Shown here piece by piece: positions 26,601-34,306 of a stretch of 64,000 nucleotides of DNA. The DNA comes from Haloarcula ordinaria. GTDB lineage: Archaea > Halobacteriota > Halobacteria > Halobacteriales > Haloarculaceae. The stretch lies in contig NZ_CP119789.1 in the NCBI RefSeq assembly GCF_029338275.1, positions 1-64,000 of the forward strand, given 5' to 3'. Position 1 is the first letter of the stretch, and the number at the start of each line of letters is the position of its first letter. The notes under the pieces were generated by a model that did not search any database, had not been told where the DNA came from, and saw only the letters and a list, made by a program, of their open reading frames with translations. The position numbers and the translations under genes are program-made.

Positions 26601-27674
26601 TGAAACCGATTCACCTGTCGGGTCGATATTCCCACCGACAGATACCGAACCAGAACCCGTCCCTGTCGACGAATCCGCTGTCGTCGCCGGCGTCGTCCCC
26701 GTGAAATTGACCGACACGGAACTCGCCGGGACGTTCCCGTCGACAGTGTATGAAACAGTCCCGCCACTGCTGACAGCCGACGACGAGACGGTCTGTGGTG
26801 TCGTCTGCTCCCGACCAGTGAAGGTCACTGACTCGTTCTGGGGGTCGACGTTGCCCGGGACCGTTACCGACTGCGTGTGGCCGGTGCCAACGCCGGTCGC
26901 CGTCGCCGACCACGACGTCGTCGTTTCTTCACCCGTCCACGTGATTTGCGGGTCACCGGACGCGGGGCCGGTAGGCGCAAGATTCCCAGCGATCGACAGC
27001 GGGAGCGTCTCACCATCAGCCAATCCGGCAGCGCTCTCCGTGTCGATTTCCGTGTTCTCGACGCCAGTTGCCTGAATCGTGTAGTTCGCGACGGCATCCG
27101 TATCACCGACCTCGTAGGCCGACTGGAAGCCATCGGTCGCGGGGGTGGCATCGATGGTCACCTCGGCGGTGAAGGTGATGCTGTTCTGGGAGAATTCGGG
27201 AACCTCAAACACGAGGTAGCCGTTCTCGTAGGCCACGTCACGGGTCCAAACGGAGCCGCTGGAGTGGGTCCCACGCACCTCCTCTGGCGTATAACCGAGA
27301 GCATCATTCACTTCACTGGCGGGAATCGCAACCTCGCGGCCGGCGTGGTGCTCGTCGTCACCGAAAACGAGTGCAAGATCGCCTGCTCCGATGATGTTCC
27401 CGTTCGAGCCCACGATGGCCTCAGCGCGGTCCGGCGTCGTCACAGTCACGCGCATCGTCGACGCGTTGCTCGAGGCGTAGACCTCACCGCGCAACGCTTC
27501 GGCGGGAATCGCTGGTGTCTCGCCCTCGGGCACGTCGACGGCGACGTTTTCGTTCGGGATGGAAGCCATCCCAGCGGGGCCGCTGTTCGTCTGAGCGCTC
27601 GCCACGCCACCGGGAACCCCGGCCAGCACGACGAGCACCACCATCAGTGTCGAAAGTAGGTTGTTGAGGTTCAT
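23628..27674 (-). CDS. Giant membrane-anchored surface protein (1348 residues)
   Basis: A signal peptide (MNLNNLLSTLMVVLVVLAGV...ASA) is followed by an N-terminal domain. A Ser/Thr/Gly-rich region has repeats around GNIDPTGESVSITGRES. A separate module of about 170 residues is encoded by more AT-rich DNA at 25.95-26.48 kb. Five tandem units of about 55-65 residues follow the pattern YTERTGTEDPSIDVDGDG...SGxLxxGQT, with Ca-binding-like DxDGDG loops. A stalk comes next and then three C-terminal membrane helices. It is the largest protein here, a strong candidate for a spike, adhesin or particle surface layer. It is coupled to the downstream membrane protein (shared base at 23628). No family is recognised. 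Confidence 0.85.
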   Translation of the reverse strand: MNLNNLLSTLMVVLVVLAGVPGGVASAQTNSGPAGMASIPNENVAVDVPEGETPAIPAEALRGEVYASSNASTMRVTVTTPDRAEAIVGSNGNIIGAGDLALVFGDDEHHAGREVAIPASEVNDALGYTPEEVRGTHSSGSVWTRDVAYENGYLVFEVPEFSQNSITFTAEVTIDATPATDGFQSAYEVGDTDAVANYTIQATGVENTEIDTESAAGLADGETLPLSIAGNLAPTGPASGDPQITWTGEETTTSWSATATGVGTGHTQSVTVPGNVDPQNESVTFTGREQTTPQTVSSSAVSSGGTVSYTVDGNVPASSVSVNFTGTTPATTADSSTGTGSGSVSVGGNIDPTGESVSITGRESTTSETTTATLGPGGSFATGIDGNLEPTGPSNNNPTLTLTNNDGGVTDHTSRSGNYVFVGEDGSEPRYGEARVVPDRSGELVEIKPYVSDVEGGGLDGRNVEIRIEQDGIDQNYGDGTLVYDGPWPTGTGRKTITLDNSYSVSAGNNYVLDFTTTNDGDGTEEWIYLGVNNNYGGNWIKAENVGLGVGESKPDIDMRIQATANSVDVSHTSGTENIGTINYGDTVTREIDLSDSDSSISSDHTGASLDATLDYTERTGTEDPSIDVDGDGTDEASWSGVFGAGQTTTPKSADGLSTGSNSVSTSTTAGPAPDWTIDYTERTGTEDPSIDLDGDGSTDVSHSGILLSGESHVASASNLSTGSYTADVSTTAHTTDVEIGFTERTATEDPGVDLDGDGTIEARHTGILRSGETATVTATGLPVGSTTLETDAAGGIVDYTVSADGTYHTEDPAVDVDGDGVTEAGYSGILSPGQTATAALPSVSRSTTDVELAVASGSVTTAEVTYTERTETEDVTVYVNDNSTDYFGRLGDGNTTSLATDSAWVREGTNNVTLTLSEQSADAPATQVNLSYSHEIQDKQTVTYTAEQLTSRYVVNRTYAENTDAATVTIPFERSVYEVRDLEQRTDGGAWQDVDPADYTLENTTLTVELGSVSSGSKVSVRSNGSLARVNNGSIKVVQPSVRSGTLDSRVKLTDWAQDSYLRMPEGAERVHYAYDEPWPGEENEYAVVHANGSQQLHLATNEAGSEFQLSTVPVTAEPVTGEVRLSVSDGPDMSEPTVEVAPGDSIGDEVAFTFVDAKDDQKYVLYSTSNDVVRDSGTANSPLTLSDDDSDETLQFQEENQTASTSGGSNSLMSRVPMGPVSAPEEGIPVPLIVGVLLLIALAVLVRRFEFLSLPSSVPTGTLPIAAAALVVFYIADWASGHAITRSLGMGLQQIAPLAGLIGIFLLAYYLYKTYIKGQGPRPIQIVSSGADRVQNGASRLRGGNN

Positions 27675-27707
27675 AGTACGGAAAATGGAAGTGCCCGAGC
27701 GGTTCGG

Positions 27708-28166
27708 TTAGGCCCCCTTGAAGCGCGAGATCGAGGATTCGCTCGTGCCGTAGCGAGCGACGATCGTCACCAGGACGACCGCGATGACGATGACGCCCAG
27801 TTGCCACGGCTGCAGTGGGACGTAGCCCTTGATCTGGAAGTACGCCAGCAGCCCGAGCAGGATTTCACCAGTCAGTGCCGGCGCGGCTTTGAATAGCGGT
27901 GCCAGTTCCGCACCGGTCATCGCGAGCTGCTGGCCGATGGTCACCATAATCGAGGTGACGACGACTGCCAGCGAGCCGAAGCCGCCAACGACGCCGCCCG
28001 TCGTCACTCGAGCCCGCTCACCGACGCGTTCGACCAGATCCACGCGGTCGTTAGCCTCTTCGCGCTCTTCGAACACCCAGAGCGCGAGGGCGCCGATGCC
28101 GGCCAGGCCCAGCAGCGTCGCGATGAGCGACACTGAAAGGAACCCGGTCAGCATCTCGATCGGCAT
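27708..28166 (-). CDS. Small multi-span membrane protein
   Basis: The 152-residue protein starts MPIEMLTGFLSVSLIATLLG. It has one N-terminal helix, a charged loop (FEEREEANDRVDLVERVGER) and three further helices, ending in a basic tail (RYGTSESSISRFKGA). CAGGAGGTGA lies upstream. It is part of the block of five small membrane proteins before the giant surface protein. Confidence 0.8.
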   Translation of the reverse strand: MPIEMLTGFLSVSLIATLLGLAGIGALALWVFEEREEANDRVDLVERVGERARVTTGGVVGGFGSLAVVVTSIMVTIGQQLAMTGAELAPLFKAAPALTGEILLGLLAYFQIKGYVPLQPWQLGVIVIAVVLVTIVARYGTSESSISRFKGA

Positions 28167-28221
28167 GGCTCACCTCCTGGTGACTGCGTCCGATTCTCCG
28201 CCAGTTCGTCTGTGTTGGATT

Positions 28222-28545
28222 TCATGTGTTTCGTGTTATGTCGACTTCTGATACTGTTTGTAGAGACTGTGCAGCACTTTCACGGCGACCAGCTTCGACG
28301 AACAGACCGCCGATCACCAGCGCCGTGTTCTGCGCGAGTTGCGTCGGGATGAACGGGACCTGTGGCGCGATCGAGAACGCCGTCACCGACAGTGCGGTGA
28401 ACAGCGTCCCGACCTGTGTCCAGACCGTCGCGAGGATGGCGACGAGCAACGGGAGTTTCAGCAGCGCGCCGACGAGTGCCGAGACACCGGTCGCCTTCGC
28501 GATGGGGTGCCCGGCGACGCCCTCGAGGGAATCTCGAACCCCCAT
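28222..28545 (-). CDS. Small membrane protein
   Basis: The 107-residue protein starts MGVRDSLEGVAGHPIAKATG. Two to three hydrophobic stretches (VSALVGALLKLPLLVAILATVW, LFTALSVTAFSIAPQVPF, NTALVIGGLFVEAG) are separated by short loops. Its first base coincides with the end of the upstream gene (28545). Function unknown. Confidence 0.75.
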   Translation of the reverse strand: MGVRDSLEGVAGHPIAKATGVSALVGALLKLPLLVAILATVWTQVGTLFTALSVTAFSIAPQVPFIPTQLAQNTALVIGGLFVEAGRRESAAQSLQTVSEVDITRNT

Positions 28546-29033
28546 CAGTCATCACCTCGCGCGAACTCGATGAGTCGATAGAGCCACTCTTGGAGCCACG
28601 TGACGATGGCGTCGGCCAGCGACCCGATGACCGGTACGGCGCCGAGTGCGTCCGAGAGCGCCGGACCGAACGCGACCAGTAGCAGGACGACGACGGCGAA
28701 CGTCAGCGCCCACAGCAGCACGAGGACGATCGCCGACGCTGGGCCGAACACCGTCGCGAGGTCGACCAGCAGGCCGTTCCAGAACTGAACTCCAACCTCG
28801 GTGCTGTTCACGGCGAGGTCGAGCGTGTCCAGGAGCGAGTCGCCTGCACTCCCGATGCCGCCCTCGATGATGCCGAAGCCGCCGTCGATCACGCCGACGA
28901 CGACGCCGACGAAGCCAGCCACCGCGCCGATGACGTACTCAGTGATTCGGCGTTTGACCCACGCCTCCGGACTGGGGCCCGGGATGAGCGAGCCACTTGA
29001 GCCGGGGATAAGCGAGCCACTGTTCCCGCTCAT
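28545..29033 (-). CDS. Small membrane protein with Gly-rich N-terminus
   Basis: The 162-residue protein starts MSGNSGSLIPGSSGSLIPGP, a twice-repeated SGSLIPG unit. It then has Gly/Val-rich helices (VIGAVAGFVGVVVGVIDGG) and a long hydrophobic hairpin (SAIVLVLLWALTFAVVVLLLVAFGPAL), ending in an amphipathic helix. It overlaps the upstream gene by four bases (ATGA). Probably a structural membrane component. Confidence 0.78.
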   Translation of the reverse strand: MSGNSGSLIPGSSGSLIPGPSPEAWVKRRITEYVIGAVAGFVGVVVGVIDGGFGIIEGGIGSAGDSLLDTLDLAVNSTEVGVQFWNGLLVDLATVFGPASAIVLVLLWALTFAVVVLLLVAFGPALSDALGAVPVIGSLADAIVTWLQEWLYRLIEFARGDD

Positions 29034-29419
29034 AGCCGCTTGCGCACCTCCGCGACGATGTACGCCATCACGACGACGATGCCGAGCGCGATGGGGAACG
29101 CGAACAGGCCTTTGTCAGCGACGAAGGCAGCCGTCTGTGCGAAGGCCGCATCCGTCGCGTTCCCTGGCGAGGTAACGAGCCCGCTGACGATGGTCTCCAG
29201 GAACTCCGCGTACTTCTGGAGCGGCTGAATCGCGAAGAGGCTCATCACCATGTCGATGAGATGGGCAACGTTCGACGCGATGATCGTCGTGAACAGCCCC
29301 AGCGTCGCCATCACGAGCGACTTCCAGTCGACGCTCGTCCCGCTGTCAGATTTCAATGGCGTCGTGTCGCCAGTCGAGCCGTCGAATAACTGGGCGATGC
29401 GGCCGCTGTCACTACTCAC
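29030..29419 (-). CDS. Small membrane protein
   Basis: The 129-residue protein starts with GTG and reads MSSDSGRIAQLFDGSTGDTT. Two main helices are visible (LVMATLGLFTTIIASNVAHLIDMVMSLF and LFAFPIALGIVVVMAYIVAEV) with a basic C-terminus (RKRL). It overlaps the downstream gene by four bases. The second helix and basic tail resemble those of the 150-residue neighbour, so the two may be distant relatives. Confidence 0.75.
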   Translation of the reverse strand: MSSDSGRIAQLFDGSTGDTTPLKSDSGTSVDWKSLVMATLGLFTTIIASNVAHLIDMVMSLFAIQPLQKYAEFLETIVSGLVTSPGNATDAAFAQTAAFVADKGLFAFPIALGIVVVMAYIVAEVRKRL

Positions 29420-29462
29420 GCGACCTCACCCCCAGGACTCGATGTCGACGGCCCTTCGGGCA

Positions 29463-29915
29463 TCAGCCGTCGCCCTCCTCTTCACCCACGAAGGGGAGCC
29501 ATTCCGGCGCGTCGATGCCGCCAGCGCCGGGGAAGATGTTGCTCGTCGACTCTTCCTGGCGGGCTCTCGAGATGATGAGCGCGCCAATGACGACCGAGCC
29601 GATGGCGACGGCGAACGAGAACGGGCCGAATTGGGCCCAGATCCCGCTCGCGAGTGACGTCGATGACTCTGTCGCCCCCGATTGGATGATGTTCGCGCCA
29701 CCGCCCAGGAACGCATCGATGAGGTCACCGATGCCCTCGCCGAGCGCGAGCCCAGTGTTGATCGGGATGTCGAAGAACGCCCCGATCGCGTCGGCCAGCG
29801 ACGCGAAAAACGCGATGACTGGAAGCAGCAGCGTCTTGGGCAGGATGTTCGTCCAGTCACCGTTCGAGACGTTGGCGATGCTCTGGAGGCGCCCGGTCCA
29901 GTCGCCTTCCGCCAT
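29463..29915 (-). CDS. Small membrane protein
   Basis: The 150-residue protein starts MAEGDWTGRLQSIANVSNGD. Its helices include ILPKTLLLPVIAFFASLADAIGAFF and FGPFSFAVAIGSVVIGALIIS, and a short acidic tail ends EWLPFVGEEEGDG. A GAGGAGGTGA Shine-Dalgarno motif precedes the ATG. Topology and size match its neighbours. Confidence 0.78.
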   Translation of the reverse strand: MAEGDWTGRLQSIANVSNGDWTNILPKTLLLPVIAFFASLADAIGAFFDIPINTGLALGEGIGDLIDAFLGGGANIIQSGATESSTSLASGIWAQFGPFSFAVAIGSVVIGALIISRARQEESTSNIFPGAGGIDAPEWLPFVGEEEGDG

Positions 29916-29958
29916 CAGTGCTCACCTCCTCGAGGCGGTGTCGCGTCCGTCATCGGAC

Positions 29959-31473
29959 TCACGCCCCTCGCGCGGGTCCGATGAACGGGATGAGGCCTTT
30001 GACGTACGCCCACAGACCACCGAGCGTGGTCAGCGCGCCACCGATGAGCGGGAGGTTTCCGAGGCCGTCGCCACCACCGCCGGGGCCCATCATGGCGCCA
30101 CCAGTGGCGAAGGCGTTCTTGACCATGTTGAACTCCGACTCGACGAGCTGGAGTTTCACGACGACGTAGTTCGTCTGGCCGGGCTGGATGGTGTCGTCGA
30201 CCGTAACGGTCGTCCCCTCGCTACTGTAGGAGGAGGTGATATCCGTCCAGGAGGAGATGTTCTCCGGGTTGGTGTCACCGACACCCTCAGCGTAGCTCAC
30301 CTCGATATACCGATCTGAGAGGAACGACTGGTTGTGGGTCGTTTTCACGCCACTGTAGGACAGTTCGTAGGCCGACGGCAGACCGGTCGGCGCGTAGATG
30401 GTCGCCGTACCGTAGTAGCCCGGTCGGTTGTCGGTCTGGTTGAACGACGTCTCGATCTCCGAGGAATCGCGGTCGTCGCGATCGCTGACGAAGTCGATAC
30501 TGAGGTCGTGGATGACAGCCGAGTCGAAGGCCGGACCGGTCGTGTTGAGCTGGTGGATCGAGATGTCGCCCGCCGAGGAGACCTCGGTGATCTGGCGCTC
30601 TTCGAGTTTTTCGTCGCCATCCGTGTCGACCATCTCGGTGCCCAGATCCCACGCGGACATCTTCTCGACGTTGAGGGCCGAGACGGAGACGTCAGCGTCG
30701 GCTTCGGCGATGACGATCTCGGTCTTCGCGATGTTGTCGAAGGTACCGTCGCCGTTGGCGACCAGACTCATGTTACCGAGCTGGCGCTGGAAGACGTAGC
30801 CCTCGCCCTGGGCGCTCGCGATGAGGTCTTCACCCGAGGTACGCGAGGCGTTGATCTCGGCGACGTAGTAGTCGCCGTTCTCGTCGACGACGCGCACGTC
30901 GACGGTCGCCGCGGAGTCGAGTTGGTTGACGTCCATGGCGACCTGCAGGTAGCGCTTGTTCTCGTCGCTCGTCACCGAGAAGTTCGAGAACGTCGCGGTC
31001 GCGGTGTCACCGGCGCCCATCGAGCCGCCGGTCGCGATGTTGACCGCGTCAACTCCGGGAGCGGTCTCGACGTCACTCGCGGTGAGTGCCGTGTTGGTCG
31101 TGTCCGACACGGAGGTCGACCATTCCGAGGCCTCGAGGGCGCTGACGGAGTTGTTCTCCTCTCCGCTCTTGCGGGGGAACTCCCCGAAGTTGGAGAGTTC
31201 GACGTCCGTCACCGTGTAGGAGTACGGATTGTCCGCGGACTGGTTGACGTGCGAGGGGTGTTCGACGAGTTTGCCGTTGTCGTTTTCGTACTGAATCGGG
31301 TCCCAACTGACGTTGTAGGCGTCGATGGTCACCGTGCCATGCGTCTGTGTGTTGACGACCGGTTCGCTGGACTGGGCCGAGACACCGCCGACTGCTCCGA
31401 CCAAGACGGAGCAGATAAGCAGTGTGGCCAGCGTCAGCGAGCCGATCGTACTGCGTGAGGTACTGAAGTTCAT
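29959..31473 (-). CDS. Secreted, membrane-anchored protein (504 residues)
   Basis: The signal peptide is MNFSTSRSTIGSLTLATLLI...GGVSA with cleavage expected after VSA. About 440 extracellular residues follow, rich in Asp, Ser, Thr and beta-strand patterns, with several NxS/T sequons. The C-terminal hydrophobic segment (GGALTTLGGLWAYVKGLIPFIGPA) anchors it. The type I topology is that of spike proteins of pleomorphic archaeal viruses and of S-layer-like proteins, but I see no family-specific motif. It lies directly before the small membrane proteins. Confidence 0.8.
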   Translation of the reverse strand: MNFSTSRSTIGSLTLATLLICSVLVGAVGGVSAQSSEPVVNTQTHGTVTIDAYNVSWDPIQYENDNGKLVEHPSHVNQSADNPYSYTVTDVELSNFGEFPRKSGEENNSVSALEASEWSTSVSDTTNTALTASDVETAPGVDAVNIATGGSMGAGDTATATFSNFSVTSDENKRYLQVAMDVNQLDSAATVDVRVVDENGDYYVAEINASRTSGEDLIASAQGEGYVFQRQLGNMSLVANGDGTFDNIAKTEIVIAEADADVSVSALNVEKMSAWDLGTEMVDTDGDEKLEERQITEVSSAGDISIHQLNTTGPAFDSAVIHDLSIDFVSDRDDRDSSEIETSFNQTDNRPGYYGTATIYAPTGLPSAYELSYSGVKTTHNQSFLSDRYIEVSYAEGVGDTNPENISSWTDITSSYSSEGTTVTVDDTIQPGQTNYVVVKLQLVESEFNMVKNAFATGGAMMGPGGGGDGLGNLPLIGGALTTLGGLWAYVKGLIPFIGPARGA

Positions 31474-31530
31474 GCTTGAAGGGCGCTGTTCCGGGCGCGA
31501 ACCGTGGTTGCGCGGGCGGTACTGGGCGTC

Positions 31531-31938
31531 TTATTCCCCGCCATCGCTGCCTCCGTTGTAGCTGAACAGCAGGTAGGTCAGCAGCATCGCGCCGACGAAG
31601 GCGATGAACGCGACGCCAACCTCGGACTCAGCCCAGAGGTAGCCGGCGGCCGCGTACAGTAGGCCCATGAAGGCGATGACGGCGTTCCGAAGCTCGCCAG
31701 TGAGACCGAGGCCACGATGGCTGACGCGGACGTGCTCGCGGACGTACCCGCCGTCGGTCTCGACCTCTGGTTCGTCCCCGTCGTCGACCGAGTGGTCGTA
31801 GTTGACGCAGACGTTCTCCGAGACGCCGACCATCGGCGGGTCGTTGTCGAGATCGACGGCGACCTCACCGTCGAGCGAGTCCGCTTCGATGACCGTCACC
31901 GAATCGTGTTCTCGGACAGCGACTTCGCCGTCGGTCAC
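31531..31938 (-). CDS. Small membrane protein with acidic N-terminal domain
   Basis: About 135 residues starting with GTG (MTDGEVAVREHDSVTVIEAD). An acidic soluble part of about 75 residues is followed by two membrane helices (AVIAFMGLLYAAAGYLW and VGVAFIAFVGAMLLTYLLF) and a Gly/Asp tail. The GTG start at 31938 overlaps the upstream stop by four bases (GTGA), which decides the start against longer upstream frames. Confidence 0.72.
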   Translation of the reverse strand: MTDGEVAVREHDSVTVIEADSLDGEVAVDLDNDPPMVGVSENVCVNYDHSVDDGDEPEVETDGGYVREHVRVSHRGLGLTGELRNAVIAFMGLLYAAAGYLWAESEVGVAFIAFVGAMLLTYLLFSYNGGSDGGE

Positions 31939-32294
31939 GCTGCAGCCTCCTGGCCGGTGGTGTACTCGACCGTCTCGAGCCCGTGTCGTGGGGTGTCGGT
32001 CCACCAGTCTGCGACTGGCTGGATTAGCGTCGATGAGATGATGAAGGCGAGGCCGGACCAGGCCAGTCCGAGCGACCAGAGGTTCGGTGTTGCGAGTGGG
32101 TTCGCTATCGCCGAGGCAATGACACCGACAGGAAGCAGCGCCAGCAGGCCGGTCGGGATGAACAACGTCATCCAGAGGCGCGTCGGTCGTGGATCGCCGC
32201 GTTGGATATCAGACCACTCCGGAATGGGTGGTGTGCCGCCGTACTGCCCGTAGACGCGGACGTAGTCCAGCAGCGAGCCGTACGAACCGGTCAT
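31935..32294 (-). CDS. Small membrane protein
   Basis: The 119-residue protein starts MTGSYGSLLDYVRVYGQYGG. Two long helices (LWMTLFIPTGLLALLPVGVIASAIA and LWSLGLAWSGLAFIISSTLI) are followed by an amphipathic tail. It overlaps both neighbours by four bases. Function unknown. Confidence 0.75.
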   Translation of the reverse strand: MTGSYGSLLDYVRVYGQYGGTPPIPEWSDIQRGDPRPTRLWMTLFIPTGLLALLPVGVIASAIANPLATPNLWSLGLAWSGLAFIISSTLIQPVADWWTDTPRHGLETVEYTTGQEAAA

Positions 32295-32527
32295 GCGCTC
32301 ACTTCTCCCGAGTCGGTCTCAGCGTCTGCTTCGCGGTCTGTTCTCGGCAGCGCGTCCCCGATGAAGTAGCCGCCCAAGCCGGTCGTGACCAGTGCGATGC
32401 CCGCGGCGAGCGCGAATTCGGGGCCAGCGGCACTCGCGTCTGTTGCGAATTCGAGGGCGATCGTGTAGCCGAACACGATCATGCCGAGGCCTATGCACCC
32501 GTCCGCCGCTCGCTTGATGAGCGTCAC
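32291..32527 (-). CDS. Small membrane protein
   Basis: The 78-residue protein starts with GTG (MTLIKRAADGCIGLGMIVFG). It has two helices and an acidic C-terminus (READAETDSGEVSA). AGGAGGTG lies seven bases upstream of the GTG, and the start overlaps the preceding stop by four bases (GTGA). Both points fix the start against the longer open frame. Confidence 0.72.
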   Translation of the reverse strand: MTLIKRAADGCIGLGMIVFGYTIALEFATDASAAGPEFALAAGIALVTTGLGGYFIGDALPRTDREADAETDSGEVSA

Positions 32528-32703
32528 ACGCCACCTCCTGCGAGGAGTGTCGCGGTGAGGTCGCGGCTCGCGCCGGCGGCCTCGAGGCGTGCTCGCTCGC
32601 GCCGTCGCTCGTCGATGTTTCTCCAGTCGGTGCGCCATGGTCGACGCGGGGAGTTGCCCCCGCTATCCGGCGGTTCCTCGCCGCCGGCCCTGTCGTCGGG
32701 CAT
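32524..32703 (-). CDS. First gene of the envelope-like operon, small charged protein
   Basis: The 58-residue protein starts MPDDRAGGEEPPDSGGNSPR, with a basic middle (RRPWRTDWRNIDERRRERAR) and end LLAGGGV. It is soluble and highly charged, possibly DNA- or lipid-head-group-binding. The stop overlaps the next start (GTGA). The sequence that encodes its C-terminal AGGGV also provides the Shine-Dalgarno motif for the next gene. Confidence 0.6.
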   Translation of the reverse strand: MPDDRAGGEEPPDSGGNSPRRPWRTDWRNIDERRRERARLEAAGASRDLTATLLAGGGV

Positions 32704-32851
32704 GGGTAGGGGTAGCGCCCGCGAGGTCGTCGCGGGTTGGCCGCCCGTCCACGGTACTCGTAATATAGTCAGCGCTGGTTACCACGTCGTGGCCACGCAA
32801 TGGCTACGTGAGCAACATTTAATGTCCAAGCCGTGGGCTCGCTGTGTACCG
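32704..32851. promoter_or_regulatory. Divergent promoter region between the operon and the AbrB-like gene
   Basis: The 148-base gap separates the minus-strand operon from the plus-strand AbrB-like gene. TAATATAG near 32762 and ATTTAATG near 32817-32824 are TATA-like. CCACGTCGTGG and CTACGTGAG near 32780-32812 are partial palindromes that could bind the adjacent AbrB-type regulator. This is the only obvious place to start transcription of the 15-kb operon. Confidence 0.5.
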
Positions 32852-33091
32852 ATGCAGAAATTACAGAACCGCGATGGGTCCGGCGTCGTGACGATTCCCA
32901 AGTACGACCTCGAGCGGGACGGCCTGGTCGACGAGAACGGCGAGCCGGACGACGTACATCTGACTGTCGACCGGCTCGACGAACGCGCCTACGTGGTTCG
33001 TGTCTGCGATGGCGATATACCTGAACTGCACGAATGTGAGGCGATTCAGCGGGTCGCCGCTGAGCGGTTGCTGGACGAGCATACGGACTGA
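32852..33091 (+). CDS. AbrB/SpoVT-type transcriptional regulator
   Basis: The 79-residue protein starts MQKLQNRDGSGVVTIPKYDL. The pattern GSGVVTIPKxxLERDGLVDENGEPDD is the swapped-hairpin AbrB DNA-binding fold; the C-terminal half is acidic and helical. It is divergent from the 15-kb operon and so is a likely regulator of it. The start at 32852 was chosen over an in-frame upstream codon because MQKLQNRDG is the family-typical N-terminus. Confidence 0.75.
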   Translation: MQKLQNRDGSGVVTIPKYDLERDGLVDENGEPDDVHLTVDRLDERAYVVRVCDGDIPELHECEAIQRVAAERLLDEHTD

Positions 33092-33295
33092 GCGCGTACA
33101 ATTTCTCCGAGTTGGGATCGTCTACTCTGTTCAAGCCCTAAGGAACTGACAGTATCGCTGTTTAAGATACAGAGAGTTTGTTCTGCACGACCCGATAGTT
33201 TCCGATACAGATGGAACATTTAGATAAAATAAAACCTAACCACGTAACGGCCCCCGTACCCAAAATAACTTACAGATCCGTATATTTCAAAGGAC
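33092..33295. promoter_or_regulatory. Intergenic region with AT-rich promoter of the next gene
   Basis: About 200 bases. The sequence becomes AT-rich at 33200-33290 (ATTTAGATAAAATAAAACC, CCGTATATTTCAAAGG), with TATATT about 20 bases before the ATG at 33296, consistent with a near-leaderless transcript. No other structure was seen. Confidence 0.4.
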
Positions 33296-34288
33296 ATGGA
33301 CGACGAACTTGAACGTCTTATAGATACTCTCCTCAACGAGGGAATCAGATGCTTCGCCTGCAACACTGAATTCGGCATTCAAGCAGAAGATCTGGAACCG
33401 CAGTCCGAACAGATCTACACCACCCGCTATAACTGCTCCGGCGACGATTGCAGCATCGAGTACCACATCGAGGTCGAGGACAGGGACTTCGCACTCTCCT
33501 TCAGGGCAAACGAGCGCGGTAGCGACAGACCCGACGATCTCCCCGACATCTCCAAGTACACCCGAAAGGAGCCGCTTCAGCAGAAGTCCCACCCCGCCCG
33601 AAAAATCAACGACGCTGCGGTCGAACTCGTCAACTCCATTGCCATCCTCAAACACAACCAACAGCGACTACAGGTGGCTAAAGAGATAGTCGAGGACGAA
33701 GGCATCGATCAGGACGGTGACTTCCACCGCCGAATTCGGGCAGACATCCACAACTACTGCGCTGCCGCATACAGCTTCGAGAAAATCCTGGGGAAGAACG
33801 TCGAGCCACATCTCCCCTTGGATGGCCCCATTGAGGACGCGAAGAATGAATTTGAGGACGAACACGAGGTCATCAAGGCCCTGCGAACCTACGCTCAACA
33901 CCACCTCACTTTGCCGTCCTCAATCGCCCACTTCCTTGGCCCAACCACCGAGGGTGGCGATATCACCATCACGGTACCGGTGGACGACTTAGACGACTTC
34001 AGTCCCAGAGCCTCTGATGCATCGTTCGAACCCGTTGAGGGAGATCACATCCGCATCGTGGATCGTGTCAACCGCCACTACCAGGCCGCCGAAAACCTCG
34101 TCAACACGATGCTCGAAATGGCTGAGGAGGAGTACAATAATCGGCTTGAGGACTACCAAGAAGCCACGAGCATCCGGAGTGGGGCGGATCATAGTTGGAA
34201 AATGTATCATGCTGCATTCCGAACGACCCCAGAAAACTGTCCGAAAATAATGAGGTCAACAATTCCACTTTCTGTTTTTCGCCAGTAA
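33296..34288 (+). CDS. Hypothetical protein with N-terminal Cys motif
   Basis: The 330-residue protein starts MDDELERLIDTLLNEGIRCF. Cys pairs CFAC and CSGDDC near residues 19-54 suggest a small metal-binding domain. The rest is predicted helical (KINDAAVELVNSIAILKHNQQRLQ; YQAAENLVNTMLEMAEEEY). Base use is less GC-rich than in the core. The end (TIPLSVFRQ) lies 18 bases before the inverted recombinase copy B and may be altered by that insertion. No family is recognised; an accessory or defence-type protein is possible, but there is no direct evidence. Confidence 0.65.
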   Translation: MDDELERLIDTLLNEGIRCFACNTEFGIQAEDLEPQSEQIYTTRYNCSGDDCSIEYHIEVEDRDFALSFRANERGSDRPDDLPDISKYTRKEPLQQKSHPARKINDAAVELVNSIAILKHNQQRLQVAKEIVEDEGIDQDGDFHRRIRADIHNYCAAAYSFEKILGKNVEPHLPLDGPIEDAKNEFEDEHEVIKALRTYAQHHLTLPSSIAHFLGPTTEGGDITITVPVDDLDDFSPRASDASFEPVEGDHIRIVDRVNRHYQAAENLVNTMLEMAEEEYNNRLEDYQEATSIRSGADHSWKMYHAAFRTTPENCPKIMRSTIPLSVFRQ

Positions 34289-34306
34289 CTCGGCAAACCG
34301 GACGCT

